Positions 9,381 to 19,024 of a stretch of 59,628 bases of DNA are shown here, piece by piece (positions within the stretch are counted from its first letter, which is position 1; every line of letters begins with the position of its first letter). The translations under genes and the position numbers were made by a program. The notes below the pieces were generated by a model, which saw nothing but the letters and a program-made list of their open reading frames with translations, had not been told where the DNA came from and made no database searches. The DNA is from an uncultured Collinsella sp. (lineage in GTDB: Bacteria; Actinomycetota; Coriobacteriia; Coriobacteriales; Coriobacteriaceae): contig CALKKS010000024.1 of NCBI GenBank assembly GCA_937995345.1, forward strand, positions 1 to 59,628, written 5' to 3'.

Positions 9381-9501
9381 GTTCCGAGGGCTTTGGTATT
9401 TGGTCGCCTGCTCGGACAGTCCTGCTCGCACGGAGAGCACATTAAGTGCTCTCCGGCTCGTGCGGAACTCGCGATCGACCAAATACCAAAGCCCTCGGAA
9501 C
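9381..9501. repeat. Long intergenic hairpin element B (perfect 26-bp arms)
   Basis: A perfect 26-bp inverted repeat (9381-9406 and 9476-9501) encloses 69 nt that contain a second hairpin of GGAGAGCAC and its complement around 9432-9454. It lies between the start of sdaA and the end of metK, so it is in the sdaA leader or the metK 3' region. No coding potential is evident. Confidence 0.85.
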
Positions 9502-9595
9502 TTAGGATACATGGTTGGCGCAGCCAGGTGGCAAAATTCATTAGCTGGAGACGCTGTACGGTTTCATATCGAAACATCACCACCACCGGTTTAAT

Positions 9596-9632
9596 AAAAA
9601 AGAAGTACCGCTTGGGGGCGGTACTTCTTTTT
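9596..9632 (-). terminator. Terminator downstream of metK (bidirectional)
   Basis: An 11-bp perfect stem (9601-9611 with 9618-9628) is flanked by A5 on the left and T on the right, giving U-runs on both strands. It lies ~40 nt beyond the metK stop in the minus direction. Confidence 0.9.
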
Positions 9633-9670
9633 GAAAGCGTGCGTGTTGTTGCGACCTTAATGGTTCTTAA

Positions 9671-10951
<1,281 letters not shown>

Positions 10952-11056
10952 GATTGTCCTTTCAAAAACGTGTCCCGGCGACCGTTACCATTCCGCCGAG
11001 CTCTATATGCAAGGGCTCATCATATCGCGTAAATCAAACATTCACACCCTTTCCGC

Positions 11057-11137
11057 ACCTATTCATTGGGGACAGACTTAAATGATCAGCCGGGTGCTCA
11101 TTGGGTGGTCATTTATGTCTGTCCCCAATGAGTAGGT
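11057..11137. repeat. Long intergenic hairpin element C (29-nt arms, 23-nt loop)
   Basis: Arms 11057-11085 and 11109-11137 pair with about two mismatches and contain the core GGGGACAGACTTAAATGA or its complement. The loop is exactly 23 nt, the same length as in elements A and F despite unrelated arm sequence. It lies between the divergent starts of metK and gltX, 80 nt before the gltX ATG. Confidence 0.85.
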
Positions 11138-11217
11138 CGGTGCCCTTTGTGCGGAGGTTGCTTTGTTGCTTTATACTGATGCGGTTAGACATCCATCCTG
11201 CAATCGAGGAGATTTCC

Positions 11218-12693
11218 ATGGCATCAGACGTTCGCGTCCGCTTTGCACCCTCACCGACGGGCAAGCTGCACATCGGCGGCGCCCGCACCGCTATCTATAA
11301 CTGGGCTTTCGCCCGTGCTAACGGCGGCACGTTCATCCTGCGCATCGACGACACCGATCCCACCCGCTCCACCGACGAGAACACGCAGATCATCCTGCGC
11401 GCCATGCGTTGGCTGGGCCTGGACTGGGACGAGGGTCCCGAGGTAGGCGGCGACTTTGGCCCCTACGCCCAGACTGAGCGCCTGGACCTGTACAAGCAGG
11501 CCGCCCAGAAACTTTGGGACGAGGGCAAGGCCTATCCCTGCTTCTGCACCAAGGAGCAGCTCGACGCCGACCGCAAGGCCGCGCAGGAGCGCAAGGACCC
11601 CTTCCAGGGCTATCAGCGTCGTTGCCGCGATCTTGATCCCGAGGAGGCCCGCCGCCGCATCGAGGCCGGAGAGTCCTACGTCCTGCGCATCAAGGTGCCC
11701 GAGGACCGCGGCGACGTCGTCATCCACGACGCCGTTCACGGCGAGGTGACCTTCGACGCCAAGGAGCTCGACGACTTTGTCATCTTCCGCTCCGATGGCA
11801 CGCCCACGTACAACTTTGCGACCGTCGTCGACGACGCCATGATGAAGATCACCCATGTCATCCGCGGCGACGACCACCTCTCCAACACCCCGCGCCAGGT
11901 CATGGTCTACGAGGCCCTCGGCGCGCCCGTGCCCACGTTCGCCCACATCTCCATGATTCTGGGCGCCGACGGCAAGAAGCTCTCCAAGCGCCATGGCGCC
12001 ACCTCGGTGGAGGAGTACCGCGACGCCGGCTACCTGTCCGACGCTTTCGTCAACTATCTGGCGCTGCTCGGCTGGTCGCTTGACGGCGAGACCACGATCA
12101 TCCCGCGCGATGTCCTGGCCAGCAAGTTCTCACTCGACCGCATCTCCAAGAACCCGGCGACCTTCGACCCCAAGAAGCTCGACTGGGTCAATGCCGAGTA
12201 CATCAACGGCATGTCCGACGCCCAGTTTGCCGACGAGATCATGGTCCCCGAGCTGCACGAGGCGGGTCTCATCGAGGGTAATGTCGAGTACGGCGAGGAC
12301 TGGATTGACGCGCTTGCCGCCATCGTCAAGCCGCGCACCAAGATGCCAGCCGACGCCGTGACCGTCGCCGCTCCCATCTTCGCTACGGCCGAGACGCTCG
12401 AGTATGACGAGAAATCCGTTAACAAGGGCCTGGCTAAGGAAGGCATGGGCGTCATTCTGGATGCCGCCAAGGCCGCGCTCGAGGGCGTGGACAAGTGGAC
12501 AGCCAAGGCCATCGACGCCGCGCTTGAGCCGCTGCCCGAGCAGATGGACCTTAAGAAGCGCGTGGTGTTCCAGGCCGTGCGCGTTGCCGTCTGCGGCAAC
12601 ATGGTGAGCCCCCCGCTGGGCGAGACCATGGCGCTCGTCGGCCGCGACGACTGCCTGGCACGCATCGACCGCGCCCGCACGATGGCGCTATAG
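11218..12693 (+). CDS. gltX: Glutamyl-tRNA synthetase
   Basis: A 491-residue class I synthetase charging tRNA-Glu. The HIGH-type signature is PSPTGKLHIGGARTAIYNWA (residues ~11-30) and the KMSKS-type loop is KKLSKRHGA near residue 254, followed by the anticodon-binding helical region. ATG 11218 has GAGGAG 7 nt upstream; in-frame starts further up run into hairpin C and are rejected. A strong terminator follows the stop. Whether it is discriminating or also charges tRNA-Gln cannot be told from this window. Confidence 0.96.
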   Translation: MASDVRVRFAPSPTGKLHIGGARTAIYNWAFARANGGTFILRIDDTDPTRSTDENTQIILRAMRWLGLDWDEGPEVGGDFGPYAQTERLDLYKQAAQKLWDEGKAYPCFCTKEQLDADRKAAQERKDPFQGYQRRCRDLDPEEARRRIEAGESYVLRIKVPEDRGDVVIHDAVHGEVTFDAKELDDFVIFRSDGTPTYNFATVVDDAMMKITHVIRGDDHLSNTPRQVMVYEALGAPVPTFAHISMILGADGKKLSKRHGATSVEEYRDAGYLSDAFVNYLALLGWSLDGETTIIPRDVLASKFSLDRISKNPATFDPKKLDWVNAEYINGMSDAQFADEIMVPELHEAGLIEGNVEYGEDWIDALAAIVKPRTKMPADAVTVAAPIFATAETLEYDEKSVNKGLAKEGMGVILDAAKAALEGVDKWTAKAIDAALEPLPEQMDLKKRVVFQAVRVAVCGNMVSPPLGETMALVGRDDCLARIDRARTMAL

Positions 12694-12716
12694 TAGACGC
12701 GTAAACGCATGTATCC

Positions 12717-12748
12717 GAGCCCCGTTCCCCCGAGCGGGGCTCTTGTTT
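12717..12748 (+). terminator. Terminator downstream of gltX
   Basis: An 8-bp GC-rich stem (GAGCCCCG, 12717-12724, with 12735-12742), a 10-nt loop and a following TTGTTT tail lie 24 nt after the gltX stop. Confidence 0.8.
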
Positions 12749-12770
12749 CTGTACCGATGAGTGGGTTGCT

Positions 12771-12870
12771 GGGACAAAATAATCAGTAGTGTTTGTCCCA
12801 TGTTCGAGTGACGCAACAAGCTCGACACTCGTATCGGCCATGGGACAAACTCTACTGATTATTTTGTCCC
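12771..12870. repeat. Long intergenic hairpin element D (32-bp arms, 36-nt loop)
   Basis: Arms 12771-12802 and 12839-12870 pair with a single mismatch. Each arm carries GGGACAAAATAATCAG and, at its inner end, GTTTGTCCCATG or the complement. The 36-nt loop contains a further short stem (CGAGTG with CACTCG). It ends 33 nt before priA. Confidence 0.88.
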
Positions 12871-12903
12871 ACCCCTTTCAGGTCCGTTCGTTAGAGGTGG
12901 TGT

Positions 12904-15357
12904 ATGGCTCAACAACTGTCGCTGTTTGGTTCGCCGGAACCGGAGGAAGCTCCGGTGAAGCCCAAGCCTGCCGCTGCCTCGGCTCAGTCTAAGCCTGCGC
13001 CCGAGCCCCCTGCCGCCTACGCGAGCGTGGTCCTCGATATCCCCACCCGTGCGCTGTCGGAACCGTTTGCTTACGGCATCCCCGAGTCCCTTGCCAACGG
13101 GGTCCAGGTCGGATCGACAGTCCTGGTCCACTTTGGTAACCGTGCCGCCGCGGGCTATGTCGTCGACATTGCCCCTGAGCTGGGCGACCTGCAGGGCAAC
13201 AACGCCCTCGACCCCGCGCGCATTAAACCCATCGAGGCCATCCTCAGCAAACCGCTCTTTACCGCCGAGGCTGCCCGCATCGCACGCTGGATGAGCCGCG
13301 AGTATGTCGCGACGCTTTCCGAGTGCCTGCGCCTGTTTTTGCCTCCGGGCGGCAGCCCGCGTGTGGTCAAGGGCGACGACGATGCGTGGACTGTTGAACG
13401 GCCCGCCGTCAAGCCTATCCAAAATCGTTGGGTGATGCTTACGCCCGAAGGCTTTGACTATACGCCGCCCAAGACCGCGGTCCGTCAGCGCCAGCTCATC
13501 GAGGCGCTGCAGTGCGGCCCGGTTACGACTCGCGACCTTAATCTTCTCTATAACAGCATGTCGGCGACCATCAAAGCGCTCGAAAAGCGCGGCGTCGTGG
13601 TGGTGGAGGAGCGCCGCGCCTGGCGTGGCTGCAGCGAGCAGACCACGCTGTCCTCGGCAAGCGGCAAGGCGCCGGTCTCCCTTACCAACGGCCAGCAACG
13701 GGCACTCGCGCAGATTGAGCGCGCCCGTCTGGACGCTCATGGCGACGTGGTGTTGGTCGACGGCGTCACCGGCTCCGGCAAAACCGAGGTTTACCTCTCC
13801 GCCATCGAGCGCGTGCTCGCAGCCGGTCGCTCTGCCTGCGTGCTGGTGCCCGAGATCTCGCTGACGGCCCAGACCGTCGGCCGCTTCCGCTCGCGCTTTG
13901 GCGAGACGGTGGCCGTTTTCCATTCGCGTCTTTCTGCTGGCGAGCGTCTCGACCAGTGGGATATGGTCGCCAGCGGTGCGGCCCGCGTGGTGGTCGGCGC
14001 CCGCTCGGCGCTCTTTTGCCCGCTCAGCGACTTGGGCCTCATCATCATCGACGAGGAGCATGAGACCAGTTACAAGCAGGGTTCCAGTCCGCGCTACCAC
14101 GCGCGCGAGGTGGCGGCAGAGATGGCGCGGCGTTACCGCTGCCCGCTTGTGTTGGGCTCCGCCACGCCCTCGGCCGAGGCTCTCGACCGCTGCCGCCGTG
14201 GCATGTATAACGGTGCCACCTGGACGCGCGTCGAGATGCCCGAGCGCCCGGGACACGCCGTGCTGCCGACTGTCCGCATTGCCGACCTGCGCCGCGAGTT
14301 CTCGCATGGCAGCCGCTGCATGTTCTCAAAACCCTTGATGGAGGGCTTGGAGTGTGTGGTCGAGCGCCGCGAGAAGGCCGTGCTGTTGCACAACCGCCGT
14401 GGCTTTGCGCCGTTCTTGATGTGCCGCGAGTGCGGATGCGTCCCCACCTGCAATCACTGCTCCACCGCGCTTACATATCACGAGCGCACGCACACGCTGC
14501 AATGTCACACCTGCGGTTCGTCTTGGCGCGTGCAGCCGTATCCCGCGCCCACGAGCCGATGCCCCAAATGTGGCAGTCGCTACCTGGCAAAAATGGGTCT
14601 GGGAACGCAGCAGATCGAGGACGCACTGCATCAGATGCTTCCCGAGGATGTCGCCATTATTCGCATGGATGCCGATTCCACGCGCGGCAAGGATGCGCAC
14701 AAAAAGCTGCTCGAGCAGTTCGATGCGGCGGATTGTGCCGTGTTGCTGGGCACCCAAATGATCGCCAAGGGCCTCGACTTTCCCGAGGTCACGCTCGTGG
14801 GCGTGGTCAATGCCGACTTTGCGCTGAAGCTGCCGGACTTCCGCGCAGGGGAGCGCGCCTACGACCTGCTGGAACAGGTGGCGGGCCGCGCAGGTCGCGG
14901 CGATCGCCCCGGCGAGGTCATCATCCAGACCTACCTGCCCGAGGATCCGGTCATTCGCGCCGTCGCCGAGCACGATCGTTCGATCTTTACCGACTACGAC
15001 CTGGACCAGCGTCGCGACGCCCTATATCCGCCGTTCGTGCGCCTAGTCAACATTTTGGTATGGTCGGCGAACCGAGACGACGCGCAGGACTACATCGGGC
15101 GCATCGCAAAGCTCCTTAAGCGACGCTGGCACGCCGCCGCCCCTGATTTTTTGCGGGCGGGGAGTGTCGTGCCGCAGGTGCTAGGCCCGGCTTCGTGTGT
15201 AATCGAGAGAGCCAAGGACCGTTACCGCTTCCATCTGCTTGTAAAGTCGCCGGTAGGGTACCATGTCTCTGACGATATCGACGCCTGCCTCAAAGAGGCG
15301 GGCTCCGTGCGCGGCGTGAGCGTGAGCGTTGACGTCGACGCCTATGATTTGATGTAA
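12904..15357 (+). CDS. priA: Primosomal replication protein N' (PriA helicase)
   Basis: An 817-residue superfamily 2 helicase that reloads the replisome at stalled forks. A Pro/Ala/Lys-rich N-terminus (residues 1-40) precedes the PriA DNA-binding domain. The helicase core follows with Walker A GVTGSGKTEVYL (~residue 286) and DEEH box IIIDEEHETSYKQ. A zinc-binding insert has CRECGCVPTCNHC and later CHTCGSS and CPKCGSRY (eight Cys). The C-terminal helicase lobe contains GTQMIAKGLDFP and the QVAGRAGRG motif VI. The start at 12904 has GAGGTGG upstream. It lies 18 nt ahead of def, a common arrangement (priA-def-fmt-rsmB). Confidence 0.96.
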   Translation: MAQQLSLFGSPEPEEAPVKPKPAAASAQSKPAPEPPAAYASVVLDIPTRALSEPFAYGIPESLANGVQVGSTVLVHFGNRAAAGYVVDIAPELGDLQGNNALDPARIKPIEAILSKPLFTAEAARIARWMSREYVATLSECLRLFLPPGGSPRVVKGDDDAWTVERPAVKPIQNRWVMLTPEGFDYTPPKTAVRQRQLIEALQCGPVTTRDLNLLYNSMSATIKALEKRGVVVVEERRAWRGCSEQTTLSSASGKAPVSLTNGQQRALAQIERARLDAHGDVVLVDGVTGSGKTEVYLSAIERVLAAGRSACVLVPEISLTAQTVGRFRSRFGETVAVFHSRLSAGERLDQWDMVASGAARVVVGARSALFCPLSDLGLIIIDEEHETSYKQGSSPRYHAREVAAEMARRYRCPLVLGSATPSAEALDRCRRGMYNGATWTRVEMPERPGHAVLPTVRIADLRREFSHGSRCMFSKPLMEGLECVVERREKAVLLHNRRGFAPFLMCRECGCVPTCNHCSTALTYHERTHTLQCHTCGSSWRVQPYPAPTSRCPKCGSRYLAKMGLGTQQIEDALHQMLPEDVAIIRMDADSTRGKDAHKKLLEQFDAADCAVLLGTQMIAKGLDFPEVTLVGVVNADFALKLPDFRAGERAYDLLEQVAGRAGRGDRPGEVIIQTYLPEDPVIRAVAEHDRSIFTDYDLDQRRDALYPPFVRLVNILVWSANRDDAQDYIGRIAKLLKRRWHAAAPDFLRAGSVVPQVLGPASCVIERAKDRYRFHLLVKSPVGYHVSDDIDACLKEAGSVRGVSVSVDVDAYDLM

Positions 15358-15375
15358 CGACCCGAAAGGATGGCC

Positions 15376-15912
15376 ATGGAAGCCAACGGAATCGTACTGT
15401 CGCCCGACCCTCGCCTGCGCCAGGAGTGCGCCGTGATCGAGGAGATCACCCCGGCGATCGAGGCGCTTGCCGAGAAGATGAAGAAGATGATGTTCGAGAA
15501 CGGCGGCTGCGGCCTGGCTGCTCCGCAGATCGGCGAGCTCATTCAGCTCGTCACCATCGACTGCGACTACAGCGACAAGAACGACTACGATCCGTACGTG
15601 CTTATCAATCCCGTGATTGTGGAGCAGAGCGACCATCTGGTGCCGTTTAGTGAGGGCTGCCTGTCTATCCCCGGCATTAGCTGCGAGATCGAGCGTCCCG
15701 ACCATGTCGTCGTCGAGGCGTACGACCTGGATGCCAACCTGATTCGCTATGAGGCAACGGGCGACCTGTTCTGCGTGTGTCTGCAGCACGAGATCGATCA
15801 CCTGCATGGCAACACCATGTTCGAGAGGCTTAAGCCGATGCAGAGGATCAAGGCCGTCAAGGAGTACCAGGACGCCCTGGCCCGCGGCGCTCGACCGGGC
15901 GAGACGGAGTAG
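15376..15912 (+). CDS. def: Peptide deformylase
   Basis: A 178-residue metalloenzyme removing the formyl group from nascent N-terminal Met. All three family motifs are present: GGCGLAAPQIG, EGCLSIPG (metal-binding Cys) and QHEIDHLHG (two metal-binding His and the catalytic Glu). ATG 15376 is used rather than ATG 15370 because the Shine-Dalgarno AAAGGA overlaps the latter. It is cotranscribed with priA, with fmt and rsmB following after a hairpin and a terminator-like structure. Confidence 0.96.
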   Translation: MEANGIVLSPDPRLRQECAVIEEITPAIEALAEKMKKMMFENGGCGLAAPQIGELIQLVTIDCDYSDKNDYDPYVLINPVIVEQSDHLVPFSEGCLSIPGISCEIERPDHVVVEAYDLDANLIRYEATGDLFCVCLQHEIDHLHGNTMFERLKPMQRIKAVKEYQDALARGARPGETE

Positions 15913-15919
15913 ATCGTCC

Positions 15920-16021
15920 GTCCCCCGGGCAGGGCCCGCACATATCATCCCGTGCTCAAACATTCTCGCTTCGCTGCGAAACTGCGCGCGGGACGATATG
16001 TGCGGGCCCTGTCCGGGGGAC
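15920..16021. repeat. Long intergenic hairpin element E (33-bp arms, 36-nt loop)
   Basis: Arms 15920-15952 and 15989-16021 pair with two mismatches; outer ends read GTCCCCC / GGGGGAC. The loop is 36 nt, as in element D, although the arm sequences are unrelated, and contains a small TTCGC/GCGAA stem. It starts 7 nt after the def stop, inside the def-fmt gap. Confidence 0.88.
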
Positions 16022-16100
16022 TGCGTTGTCCTGGCTCCTTTTTCGCCCGGGTGCCGTTGGGCCAGGGAGGGGCGTCTTCGCTGATATTTGCTTTGTTGGA

Positions 16101-16129
16101 AGAGCTGCTTTTATTGCGGCTCTTTCTTT
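16101..16129 (+). terminator. Probable terminator between def and fmt
   Basis: AGAGCTGC (16101-16108) pairs with GCGGCTCT (16116-16123) with one mismatch across a T-rich loop, followed by TTCTTT. It would end the priA-def transcript. The rest of the 15913-16240 gap is T-rich and shows no gene. Confidence 0.6.
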
Positions 16130-16240
16130 GGTTTTGGGTATATTTATTCTTGTTGAAATGTTATTGCGGATGAGCTTGGGACTTGGCTTTCCGCTGAAAT
16201 TTGTAGCCGTCTTGGCTCTGCTTTTGAGGAGACATTGGTT

Positions 16241-17161
16241 ATGCGTATTGTGTTTATGGGTACGCCGGATTTTGCGGTGCCTTCGTTGACTTCGCTTGTT
16301 GCGGCTGGGAATGAGATTGCGCTTGTTGTTACTCGTCCTGATGCTGTTCGTGGGCGTGGTAAGAAGCTTGAGCCGTCTCCTGTTAAGGCTAAGGCACTGG
16401 AGCTGGGGTTGCCGGTCATTGAGGCTAATCGTATGACCCCTGAGGTTGTTGAGGCGCTCAAGTCTGCCCGGGCTGATATTTTCTGTGTGGCAGCCTATGG
16501 TTGCATTTTGCCCGATGAGGTGCTGCATATGGCGCCGCTTGGTATTGTGAATGTTCATGCTTCGCTGCTGCCTCGTTGGCGTGGCGCTGCTCCTATTCAG
16601 CGTGCGATTCTCGCTGGTGACGAGGTTGCTGGCGTTTCTATTATGCGCATTGGGCATGGCGTGGATACTGGTGCTTATTGTGCTCAGGCTTCCACGTTGG
16701 TTTCCGGTAAGCATGCTGAGGCGCTGACCATGGAGCTTGGTGAGCTTGGCGGTAAGTTGCTTGCCGATACGCTTCCCTCGCTTGCCGATGGCTCGGCTGT
16801 TTGGACTGAGCAGGACGAGTCGCTCGTCACTCATGCTGCCAAGATTTCCAAGCAGGAGATGCGTCTGGATCCGCAGATGGCGGCGCTCGATTGCGTTCGT
16901 CATGTGCTCGCTTCGTCCGATACCGCGCCTGCCCGTTGCGTGATTGCCGGCAAGACCGTGCGTGTGCTCGATGCTGCGCCGGCTGATGTGTCGCTTGGCG
17001 AGGGTGCTGTTGTCGTTAAGAGCAAGCGTGTTTACCTGGGCCTTTCCGATGGTGCGGTTGAGCTGCTTGAGGTTAAGCCTGACGGCAAGCGTGCTATGGC
17101 TGCTTCTGCTTGGGCTGCTGGCCTGCTGGGCGCCGACCTTACGTGGGGTGTTCTGTCATGA
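16241..17161 (+). CDS. fmt: Methionyl-tRNA formyltransferase
   Basis: A 306-residue enzyme formylating initiator Met-tRNA with 10-formyl-THF. Visible are the N-terminal GTPDFAVPSL, the AAYGCILPDEVL region, and the formyltransferase core NVHASLLPRWRGAAPIQRAI with the catalytic Asn-His. The C-terminal OB-like domain starts near residue 205. ATG 16241 has GAGGAG 8 nt upstream. Its stop overlaps the rsmB start (ATGA), so the two are coupled. Codons end in T far more often than in priA, def or gltX, an abrupt change from the upstream genes. Confidence 0.95.
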   Translation: MRIVFMGTPDFAVPSLTSLVAAGNEIALVVTRPDAVRGRGKKLEPSPVKAKALELGLPVIEANRMTPEVVEALKSARADIFCVAAYGCILPDEVLHMAPLGIVNVHASLLPRWRGAAPIQRAILAGDEVAGVSIMRIGHGVDTGAYCAQASTLVSGKHAEALTMELGELGGKLLADTLPSLADGSAVWTEQDESLVTHAAKISKQEMRLDPQMAALDCVRHVLASSDTAPARCVIAGKTVRVLDAAPADVSLGEGAVVVKSKRVYLGLSDGAVELLEVKPDGKRAMAASAWAAGLLGADLTWGVLS

Positions 17162-18558
17162 GCAAGCTGTCCCCCGCGCGCAAGCTCGCGCTCGATGTGT
17201 TGATGGAGGCCGATCGCCGCGGCATGTACGCACGCGACGTGTTGTCCTCTCGCGCATCGGCCAAGGCTATTGACCAGCGCGATTCCGCTTTTGCCGCCCG
17301 CTTGGCGCTGGGTGTAGCCGCCACGCAGGGTATTTTGGACGAGCTGCTCGATCAGTTTCTCGATAAGCCCAAAAAGGTTGCGCCGCGCGTTCGCATGGCG
17401 CTTCGTATTTCTGCCTTCGAGATGCTCTACCTGCATACGCCTGGCCGCGTTGCCGTAAGTCAGTGTGTTGAGCTGGTGCGCAGTGGTGCTAAGTCTGCTG
17501 CGGGCCTGGCAAACGCGGTGCTGCACAAGGTTGCGGACAACGTTGAGGACTTTGCCACGGCATCCGACGTGGATGAGTCCGAGCGACGCTTGGTTCGTCT
17601 GTCGCGCCTGATGGGTCTTCCGCGCTGGCTATGCGCTCGCATTATGGCGTCGTTTGACACTCCAGAGGGTGCGCTCGGCTTCGCCGGCAATCTGGCGCCC
17701 GCGCCGCTCGCTTTGCACGAGAACGCCTTTGCAACCAAACCTGATCCGTACCTATCGCAGCTTGTGGCGCCTGTGTTCCCTGGCTGTCATGCTCCGGTCG
17801 ATGCTCAGGTTACGGTTGCGTCGGGCGTATTTGAGCGTGCTGCTGCCGTGGCCTCGGACCTTAACGCCCAGCTTATCGCCACAGCTGCCACGCGCCCTGG
17901 TAGCTGCCTTGAGATTGGTGCCGGCCGTGGCACCAAGACCTATGTGGTGATGTGTCAGGCCAAGCGTGCGGGCTATGAGCGTCAGCATACGGCGCTCGAT
18001 TTGCATGATCGCAAGTGCGATCTTAATCTCGCTCGCCTGCATAAGGCCGGTATTCAGGGCGTTCGTACGGTTTCGGGTGATGCTTGCGAGCTTGATGAGG
18101 TGCTCACATCGTTTGATGCCATGCTTGGCGAGCCGGTTAAGTTCGACACGGTCTTTATCGATGCGCCGTGCTCTGGCACCGGAACCATGCGCCGTCATCC
18201 TGAGATACCGTGGCGCCTGACCGAAAAAGATGTGACGGTTGAGCTGCCCAAACTGCAGCTTACGATGCTCAAAGAGGCTGCTGCGCGCGTGGCTGCCGGC
18301 GGCGAGCTCATCTATGCGACGTGCTCGGTTTTCGACGAGGAGAACACGCAGGTCGTGGAAGCGTTCTTGAGCTCTCCCGAGGGTGCCGGCTTTAGCGTGG
18401 CACCGCTTTCCGAGGCGCAGATTCTGCAACTCCCCGAGTTCGCCCAGGCCAAGAAGCTCGTCTCCGTACGCCAAAACGACCGAGGCCTCTTCCAAAGCGT
18501 CCCCATAAACGCCGATTCCTACGACGGTCACTTTTGCGCCCGCCTGGTTCGCAAGTAA
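17158..18558 (+). CDS. rsmB: 16S rRNA (cytosine967-C5)-methyltransferase
   Basis: A 466-residue protein with an N-terminal NusB-like RNA-binding domain (residues ~1-140) and a C-terminal Rossmann methyltransferase. The SAM-binding motif is CLEIGAGRGTKT, motif IV is DAPCSGTGTMRRHP with its Cys, and motif VI is ATCSVFDEEN with the catalytic Cys. ATG 17158 overlaps the fmt stop by 4 nt. Codon use is T-ending until about 18400, then switches to C-ending codons in the last ~45 codons before hairpin element F. A convergent zinc ribbon gene lies downstream. Confidence 0.94.
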   Translation: MSKLSPARKLALDVLMEADRRGMYARDVLSSRASAKAIDQRDSAFAARLALGVAATQGILDELLDQFLDKPKKVAPRVRMALRISAFEMLYLHTPGRVAVSQCVELVRSGAKSAAGLANAVLHKVADNVEDFATASDVDESERRLVRLSRLMGLPRWLCARIMASFDTPEGALGFAGNLAPAPLALHENAFATKPDPYLSQLVAPVFPGCHAPVDAQVTVASGVFERAAAVASDLNAQLIATAATRPGSCLEIGAGRGTKTYVVMCQAKRAGYERQHTALDLHDRKCDLNLARLHKAGIQGVRTVSGDACELDEVLTSFDAMLGEPVKFDTVFIDAPCSGTGTMRRHPEIPWRLTEKDVTVELPKLQLTMLKEAAARVAAGGELIYATCSVFDEENTQVVEAFLSSPEGAGFSVAPLSEAQILQLPEFAQAKKLVSVRQNDRGLFQSVPINADSYDGHFCARLVRK

Positions 18559-18564
18559 CGACTA

Positions 18565-18631
18565 AGTTGCGGTGAAATAGGGATTGAATATCAGCTCCTA
18601 CCTGCCAAACAGTCCTTATTTCACCGCAACT
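18565..18631. repeat. Long intergenic hairpin element F (second copy of element A)
   Basis: Arms 18565-18586 and 18610-18631 pair with two mismatches across exactly 23 nt. Both arms are nearly identical to those of element A at 2263-2329 (e.g. AGTTGCGGTGAAATA), while the loop differs. Both copies sit between convergent genes directly after a stop codon, so this is a dispersed repeat of 67 bp. Confidence 0.88.
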
Positions 18632-18657
18632 CATAAGGAAACCTGGGCAGCTAAAGA

Positions 18658-18693
18658 ATCAGCCCCGCGATTGGTGTCGGTCGCGGGGCTGAT
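18658..18693 (-). terminator. Terminator downstream of the zinc ribbon gene
   Basis: A perfect 13-bp stem (18658-18670 with 18681-18693) starts 7 nt beyond the minus-strand stop at 18700 and is followed on that strand by TTCTTTAG. It could work in both directions for the convergent rsmB. Confidence 0.75.
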
Positions 18694-18699
18694 TGGTTT

Positions 18700-18936
18700 C
18701 TAGTGGCTGTGCGGGCAGTTAGCGCAGCAGCCGCTCGTTGCGCTGGTGCTGGAGCCGCCGCTTCGCTGGTCGGTGTTGTAGAATCCGCTGCCCTCAAATT
18801 TAATACCGCTGGCCGAGAACGTCTTGGATGCCGGAGCGCCGCAGCTGGGGCACACGACCTCGGGGGTCTCGGACATGGGATGCTCAACCTCAAACACATT
18901 GCCGCAGCTCGAGCACTTGTAATCGTAGCGCGCCAT
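18700..18936 (-). CDS. FmdB-type zinc ribbon protein
   Basis: A 78-residue small protein starting MARYDYKCSSCGNVFEVEH, the FmdB/CxxC putative regulatory family. CSSCG and CPSCG form the Zn ribbon. The C-terminus is Ser/Thr/Gly-rich and ends with extra Cys and His residues (SGCCANCPHSH). The family is named after a suspected regulator of formamidase and amidase genes, but its general function is unknown. Shine-Dalgarno AAAGGAAG precedes the start. It follows the GH13-GH77 gene on the same strand with a hairpin between them. Confidence 0.9.
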   Translation of the reverse strand: MARYDYKCSSCGNVFEVEHPMSETPEVVCPSCGAPASKTFSASGIKFEGSGFYNTDQRSGGSSTSATSGCCANCPHSH

Positions 18937-18958
18937 AATACTTCCTTTTCAGCACAAA

Positions 18959-18980
18959 GCGGGCAGATCGCTCTGCCCGC
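18959..18980 (-). terminator. Terminator or attenuator after the GH13-GH77 gene
   Basis: A 9-bp perfect GC-rich stem (18959-18967 with 18972-18980) and 4-nt loop, followed on the minus strand by TTTGTG, sits between the amylase-fusion stop and the zinc ribbon start. It probably limits read-through into the small gene. Confidence 0.65.
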
Positions 18981-19024
18981 ATAAATTCAAACGTCTGTAA
19001 CTGTACCCTATATCGGGGGTTTTA

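Noticed and set aside
10952..11056. SAM riboswitch or S-box in the metK leader
   Set aside because: The leader is short and shows none of the conserved helices; only hairpin element C lies further upstream.
16026..16289. Hydrophobic 87-codon frame in the def-fmt gap
   Set aside because: Hydrophobicity comes from T-rich sequence; it overlaps fmt in another frame and lacks a ribosome binding site.
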